Source: Candidatus Aenigmatarchaeota archaeon (GTDB lineage: Archaea; Aenigmatarchaeota; Aenigmatarchaeia; QMZS01). From it: a DNA stretch of 15,489 nucleotides. The position numbers and the translations under genes are program-made. Under the pieces are notes generated by a model. The model made no database searches, was not told where the DNA came from, and worked only from the letters and a program-made list of their open reading frames with translations. Below are positions 12,383-15,489 of the stretch, piece after piece. Each line of letters begins with the position of its first letter. Positions within the stretch are counted from its first letter, which is position 1. The stretch covers positions 1 to 15,489 of the forward strand of contig JAGGTL010000064.1 of the NCBI GenBank assembly GCA_021163805.1, given 5' to 3'.

Positions 12383-14242
12383 CTATAAAAATCTCATAGC
12401 TTCCAGATTCATGGGAGCATAACTCTCGATGCCGAATATTTTATTGATAGCTCCAGCCAGATTTAAAGCCTTGGAAGGCTCACCGTGATTTACCAGAATT
12501 CTCTTCGGTTTCTCTTTCAGATGTCCAATAAAATTTAAAAGCTGTTTTCTATCAGAATGTCCAGAAAGACCATCCAACGTTTTAACTTCCAGATTTATTT
12601 CTATTTTTTCTCCATTGGATAATTCAACTTCTTTGTATCCTTGTTGTATTTTGTTTCCAAGAGTGCCTTTTGCCTGATAACCAACAAAAATTAAGGTATT
12701 TTTTTTATCTGAACCGAATTTCTTTAAATATTCTATAATGGGACCTCCGTTTATCATTCCAGAAGTAGCAATAACAATATACGGTTTTTCATCGCTTAAA
12801 ACCTGTTCTCTCTCTCTGTAGCTTGCAATATGTATAAATCTTTTTGATTCGAAGGGATTTTTGTTTTCTTCAATTATCTGTTTTTGTAAATTATAGGCCA
12901 GATATTTTGGATAAGTTGAGTGAATCGCACTTGCATCATATATCATTCCTTCTATATAAATCGGAACATCTATATTATACTTTTCTAAAATTACCATCAA
13001 TTCCTGACCTCTTCCAACGGCAAAGGAAGGAATTAATACTTTTCCCCCTCTTTTAATGGTTTTTTCTATAATAGATATAAATTCTTTTTCCGCGTCTTCT
13101 AATCGAGGTGTCAAATCATTTGGTCCTCCATAAGTGCTTTCTATTATCATACCTTCGCATCTTAGAAACTGGGTGAAGGCTGGATCGAGAAGATTTGAAA
13201 CAGAATATTTTATATCTCCCGTGTAGATTAAATTTATTTTTCCATTCGCTATATTGAAATGAGATATGGCGCTTCCGAGAAGATGCCCCGCATTTTCAAA
13301 AATCAATCTTACATCGGAAGTAATATCCGTAACTTCTTTATATTTCAGAGGAATAACATTTTTTATCATCTTTTTTACATCAGAACTTGTATACAAACTT
13401 TTCCCCATTTCTTTTTGTGTTAACTGAATTGTGTCAACCTGTAACAAGGCAGCAAGTTCTCTTGTAGGTTCTGTGCAATAAACAGGACCTTTATATCCCA
13501 TCTTATATAAATAAGGTATAAAACCACAATGATCTAAATGCGCATGACTTAAAACTATTGCATCAAGAGAATCTATATCAAAATCGGGTGGAATGATTGG
13601 ATATTGATCCTCTCCCGTTGCTCCAGTTGAGAGACCACAGTCAAGCATAATATTTGAATTTGGTGTTTGCATCAAAAAACAACTTCTGCCGACCTCCCTG
13701 CCGCTTCCCAAAGATAAAATTCTTAAATATTTTGTTTCTTTTGGGTCTGTTAGATATATTTTTTTTCCAATACTGTTTAAAAATCTTTTCCTGTATTTTG
13801 ATGATTGATATAGAGTCTTTCTAATGACTTCTACATGATTTGATTTTGGAGTAGCAACTCTTTGAACAAGAGGAATCCAGAAAGTTTCTTTTTTAATTCT
13901 TCTGACTATCTCTCCCTGCTCTCCTATAGCAATTTGAGGATATCTGACATTTATTGTAACTTTTGAAAAATCCGGCTCAAAATAAATATCTGATATTTCT
14001 GCTTCCGGCGGAATAATCTCCTTGATTTTTGAGATAGTTTCATCTGTTGGAGGCAGGGTATCCGGTTCTATTCTTACCTCTATCCTTTTTTTTATTTTTT
14101 CTACTATCTCCCTGATCTTTTCATTTTGAGTTAGAAAAAAGTTCTTGTTTCTCGTATAGACAACAATTTTGCTGCCTTCATAATGAATTCTTGCATCCGT
14201 TAATTCAGGAAGACTTTCCTTTACTATTTTTAGATAGTCCAT
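12383..14242 (-). CDS. fttA: aCPSF1 / FttA, beta-CASP ribonuclease and transcription termination factor
   Basis: A 619-aa archaeal CPSF73 homologue that cleaves nascent RNA behind RNA polymerase to terminate transcription. N-terminal KH-type domains occupy about residues 1-140. The metallo-beta-lactamase part begins with LRILSLGSGREVGRSC (173-188) and has the metal motif HAHLDHCG (233-240), NAGHLLGS (317-324) and YTGDIKYS (340-347). The beta-CASP domain follows with IESTYGG (367-373), IPSFAVGRGQE (404-414), TSGMINGGP (493-501) and GYQAKGTLG (521-529), then His562 in SGHSD and His586 in NHGEPS. All catalytic residues are present and the length is normal for the family. The first Met at 14242 fits the conserved start. 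A TATA box and an inverted repeat lie in the 5' flank. Confidence 0.95.
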   Translation of the reverse strand: MDYLKIVKESLPELTDARIHYEGSKIVVYTRNKNFFLTQNEKIREIVEKIKKRIEVRIEPDTLPPTDETISKIKEIIPPEAEISDIYFEPDFSKVTINVRYPQIAIGEQGEIVRRIKKETFWIPLVQRVATPKSNHVEVIRKTLYQSSKYRKRFLNSIGKKIYLTDPKETKYLRILSLGSGREVGRSCFLMQTPNSNIMLDCGLSTGATGEDQYPIIPPDFDIDSLDAIVLSHAHLDHCGFIPYLYKMGYKGPVYCTEPTRELAALLQVDTIQLTQKEMGKSLYTSSDVKKMIKNVIPLKYKEVTDITSDVRLIFENAGHLLGSAISHFNIANGKINLIYTGDIKYSVSNLLDPAFTQFLRCEGMIIESTYGGPNDLTPRLEDAEKEFISIIEKTIKRGGKVLIPSFAVGRGQELMVILEKYNIDVPIYIEGMIYDASAIHSTYPKYLAYNLQKQIIEENKNPFESKRFIHIASYREREQVLSDEKPYIVIATSGMINGGPIIEYLKKFGSDKKNTLIFVGYQAKGTLGNKIQQGYKEVELSNGEKIEINLEVKTLDGLSGHSDRKQLLNFIGHLKEKPKRILVNHGEPSKALNLAGAINKIFGIESYAPMNLEAMRFL

Positions 14243-14255
14243 CTTAATCTAAACT

Positions 14256-14312
14256 ACCGTAACACGGTTTATAATAGATATAAAAACCAGTTGAAAACCG
14301 TGAAAAATACGG
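14256..14312. promoter_or_regulatory. Promoter region of aCPSF1 with ACCGT/ACGGT inverted repeats
   Basis: On the minus strand ATTATAAACC (14276-14267) is centred about 29 nt before the aCPSF1 ATG (14242) and can serve as a TATA box. Immediately downstream of it is a perfect inverted repeat ACCGT-AAC-ACGGT (14256-14268). A second pair, CCGT...ACGG (14298-14312), lies a little upstream. The position between TATA box and start would suit an operator or a hairpin at the RNA 5' end. No regulator is identified. Confidence 0.35.
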
Positions 14313-14521
14313 AGAGTATAATATAATAATCTATTTAAATTATTTAAATAAAACTATAGAAACTAAATTCTTATTTTGGAAATGCTGTTTAAGAAACAAT
14401 TATAAATAGGGATTTTCTGCGGATAAAATAAGAAGAGAACCGGATAAATCCATAAACTATGTTATATCTGGCAATGTATTAAATCTATTATGCAAATTAA
14501 TTTCATCCAACGCCGATTTAG

Positions 14522-14529
14522 ATATAAAT
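14522..14529 (+). promoter_or_regulatory. TATA box for uL22
   Basis: ATATAAAT is centred about 26 nt before the uL22 ATG at 14551, the spacing expected for a leaderless archaeal transcript. No Shine-Dalgarno sequence precedes the ATG, which agrees with leaderless initiation. Confidence 0.5.
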
Positions 14530-14550
14530 TATTAATTTTTAAGAAGATTT

Positions 14551-15165
14551 ATGTATAGCAAAAAAATTGACGGGGATAACATAGCAAAAGCACATTCTTT
14601 AAATTTAAGAATCTCTGTTAAAAATGCAAAAGTTGTTTGCAAATCTGTGAGAGGCATGTATTTGAAAAAAGCCAAAAAATTCTTAGAAGATGTGTTAAAA
14701 GAAAAAAGAAGCATAAATGGAAAATATTATTCGAAAACAACGAAAGAGGTTTTAAATATTATAAAGAGTGCGGAGAAAAATGCCGAATTCAAGAACTTGG
14801 ATACAGATAATATGTACATCCTGCATATTGCCGCTCTGGATGGAACACATATGTATAGAAGAAGAAGAAAATATAGATTTGGAACAAAAATTAAATCCGC
14901 CCATCTTGAAGTTATTTTAAAAGAAAAAACCAAAAAATTGGAAGAAAAGAAAATAGAAAAAAAGATGAAAGAAAAGATTGATAAAGAAGAAAAAAGGCAG
15001 GAGAAGGAAATAAAAGAACAAACAGAAGAAGGAAAGAGAGCTGAAGAGACAGAAAAATTAAAGCAGGAGAAGGAAATAAAAGAACAAACAGAAGAAGGAA
15101 AGAGAGCTGAAGAGACAGAAAAATTGAAAGTTGAAAATAAGGAGCAAATCAAAAAAGAAAACTAA
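14551..15165 (+). CDS. rpl22: Large-subunit ribosomal protein uL22 with repetitive charged tail
   Basis: A 204-aa protein whose first 125 residues are uL22, which lines the peptide exit tunnel. Diagnostic parts are AKAHSLNLRISVKNAKVVCKSVRGMYLKKAKKFLEDVL (12-49 region), the helix AEKNAEFKNLDTDNMYILHIAA and HLEVILKEK (about 118-126). The segment after the first helix pair is shorter than in typical archaeal uL22: the usual stretch with P-F-R-R and H-R-K-G before the GRYPxKA-like helix is reduced to a few residues around NGKYYSK. From about residue 126 a Lys/Glu-rich, probably coiled or disordered tail is added, containing a 22-residue unit twice in a row. It stands apart from the S10 cluster; uS3 does not follow. 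Confidence 0.9.
   Translation: MYSKKIDGDNIAKAHSLNLRISVKNAKVVCKSVRGMYLKKAKKFLEDVLKEKRSINGKYYSKTTKEVLNIIKSAEKNAEFKNLDTDNMYILHIAALDGTHMYRRRRKYRFGTKIKSAHLEVILKEKTKKLEEKKIEKKMKEKIDKEEKRQEKEIKEQTEEGKRAEETEKLKQEKEIKEQTEEGKRAEETEKLKVENKEQIKKEN
14998..15129 (+). repeat. Tandem 66-bp repeat inside uL22
   Basis: Two head-to-tail copies, 14998-15063 and 15064-15129, differ at only two bases, both in third codon positions (15060/15126 and 15063/15129) and silent. Each encodes the same 22 residues, from QEKEIKEQ to ETEKLK. The near identity points to a recent in-frame duplication. Confidence 0.95.
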
Positions 15166-15171
15166 AAACTT

Positions 15172-15200
15172 CTGTTTTTTCTTTGAAATTTTAAAAACAG
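15172..15200 (+). terminator. Possible terminator after uL22
   Basis: Just after the uL22 stop, CTGTTTTT (15172-15179) can pair with AAAAACAG (15193-15200), and the left arm is itself part of a T6 run. Archaeal polymerases stop at T-runs, so this is a reasonable terminator between uL22 and the next promoter. The stem is AT-rich and may be fortuitous. Confidence 0.35.
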
Positions 15201-15221
15201 GTAATATATCAAGACGATAAG

Positions 15222-15230
15222 TTTATATAA
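15222..15230 (+). promoter_or_regulatory. TATA box for the DUF1512 gene
   Basis: TTTATATAA is centred exactly 26 nt before the ATG at 15252. It is the clearest TATA box in the window and again implies a leaderless mRNA. It makes the DUF1512 gene a separate transcription unit from uL22. Confidence 0.55.
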
Positions 15231-15251
15231 AGATTTAAATTAGTAAACATT

Positions 15252-15489
15252 ATGTTCGGAAGCATATTTGATATTATAGGATTTTTAATCTTCATGGTAT
15301 TTATATTCTTATTTCCAAGAATGATGTTGTATCAAATTTTAACTTTGTTGAATGCAAAAGTTCAGAGTTATGAAGAAATGACAAATAAAGCGCAGAAAAT
15401 TATAATTAAGAAAATTGACAAAAAAACAAAATTGACAAAAAAACAATTGAAAAACAGCATTGACAGAATAATGGAATACTTTGTTGTAG
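15252..15489 (+). CDS. DUF1512 family protein, 5' part
   Basis: A frame open from the ATG at 15252 to the right edge (79 codons); the C-terminus is outside the window. It begins with a membrane helix (residues 4-20, FDIIGFLIFMVFIFLF) followed by PRMMLYQILTLLNAKVQSYEEM, then a lysine-rich stretch and NSIDRIMEYFVV. The pattern of one N-terminal helix, PR-MML-QIL, and ID-R-MEYFV matches the start of the archaeal DUF1512 family, membrane-anchored proteins of unknown function. The identification rests on memory of the family pattern over a partial sequence. Confidence 0.65.
   Translation, partial: MFGSIFDIIGFLIFMVFIFLFPRMMLYQILTLLNAKVQSYEEMTNKAQKIIIKKIDKKTKLTKKQLKNSIDRIMEYFVV

Larger units (their letters stand above)
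14243..14550. other. Divergent intergenic region between aCPSF1 and uL22 (308 bp)
   Basis: No gene is supported here. The left end holds the aCPSF1 promoter elements and inverted repeats, the right end the uL22 TATA box. The middle (about 14315-14510) is AT-rich on both strands without a tRNA-like fold, a recognisable C/D box pair or a long open frame. A small RNA cannot be excluded. Confidence 0.5.

Noticed and set aside
12844..13056. Plus-strand frame opposite aCPSF1
   Set aside because: It lies fully inside a conserved gene on the other strand and shows no recognisable protein features.
14998..15129. Tandem repeat considered as a CRISPR-like or mobile element
   Set aside because: Two contiguous in-frame copies without spacers, within a coding tail; an ordinary duplication.
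14727..15152. Minus-strand 141-codon frame opposite uL22, rich in Ser and Phe
   Set aside because: It is the complement of the Lys/Glu-rich uL22 tail (AAA/GAA become TTT/TTC); the repetitive composition explains the open frame.

Overview
The window looks like a piece of an AT-rich archaeal chromosome, probably from a reduced, DPANN-like lineage. The archaeal calls are firm: ribosomal proteins uL4, uL23, uL5, uL22 and eS24 in archaeal form, class I lysyl-tRNA synthetase, Sep-tRNA:Cys-tRNA synthase, the KH/metallo-beta-lactamase/beta-CASP termination nuclease aCPSF1 (FttA), the archaeal families DUF63, DUF424 and DUF1512, intron-bearing tRNAs without an encoded CCA, and TATA boxes about 26 nt upstream of start codons. 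The DPANN assignment is inferred from compact, overlapping genes, shortened ribosomal proteins and ribosomal genes scattered out of their usual operons; the exact phylum cannot be read from this window.

Layout. 1-785 (-): 5' part of a secreted lipoprotein gene, divergent from a DUF63 membrane protein (807-1592, +). 1589-5774 (-): a class III (pilin-like) signal-peptide protein, a DUF424 protein, a large type II/IV secretion ATPase with Cys pairs, and SepCysS, which follows uL5 (5797-6294, -). 6337-6567 (-): a tRNA-Leu(UAG) gene interrupted by three introns. 6651-8363 (+): uL4, uL23 and an unknown 208-aa protein whose stop codon overlaps the 3' end of the convergent tRNA-Arg(UCG) (8361-8507, -), also intron-bearing. 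8545-10056 (+): LysRS-I. 10141-14242 (-): eS24, then GrpE, an SAH/MTA-deaminase-like amidohydrolase and aCPSF1. 14551-15489 (+): uL22 with a repetitive charged tail, and the start of a DUF1512 gene.

How it fits together. Most of the window serves translation: five ribosomal proteins, two tRNAs, one aminoacyl-tRNA synthetase, and an enzyme that makes Cys on the tRNA from phosphoserine. aCPSF1 supplies transcription termination and GrpE serves an Hsp70 system. A smaller block (ATPase, pilin-like protein, lipoprotein, DUF63) concerns membrane and surface.

Most notable: both tRNA genes carry an intron in the T-loop at position 59/60, each inside a textbook 3-4-3 bulge-helix-bulge (BHB) motif. 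tRNA-Leu has two further introns (37/38 and variable arm) and an 11-nt excess in the D-loop. The tRNA-Arg intron also contains a hairpin that, read on the other strand, resembles a terminator for the convergent ribosomal-protein operon.
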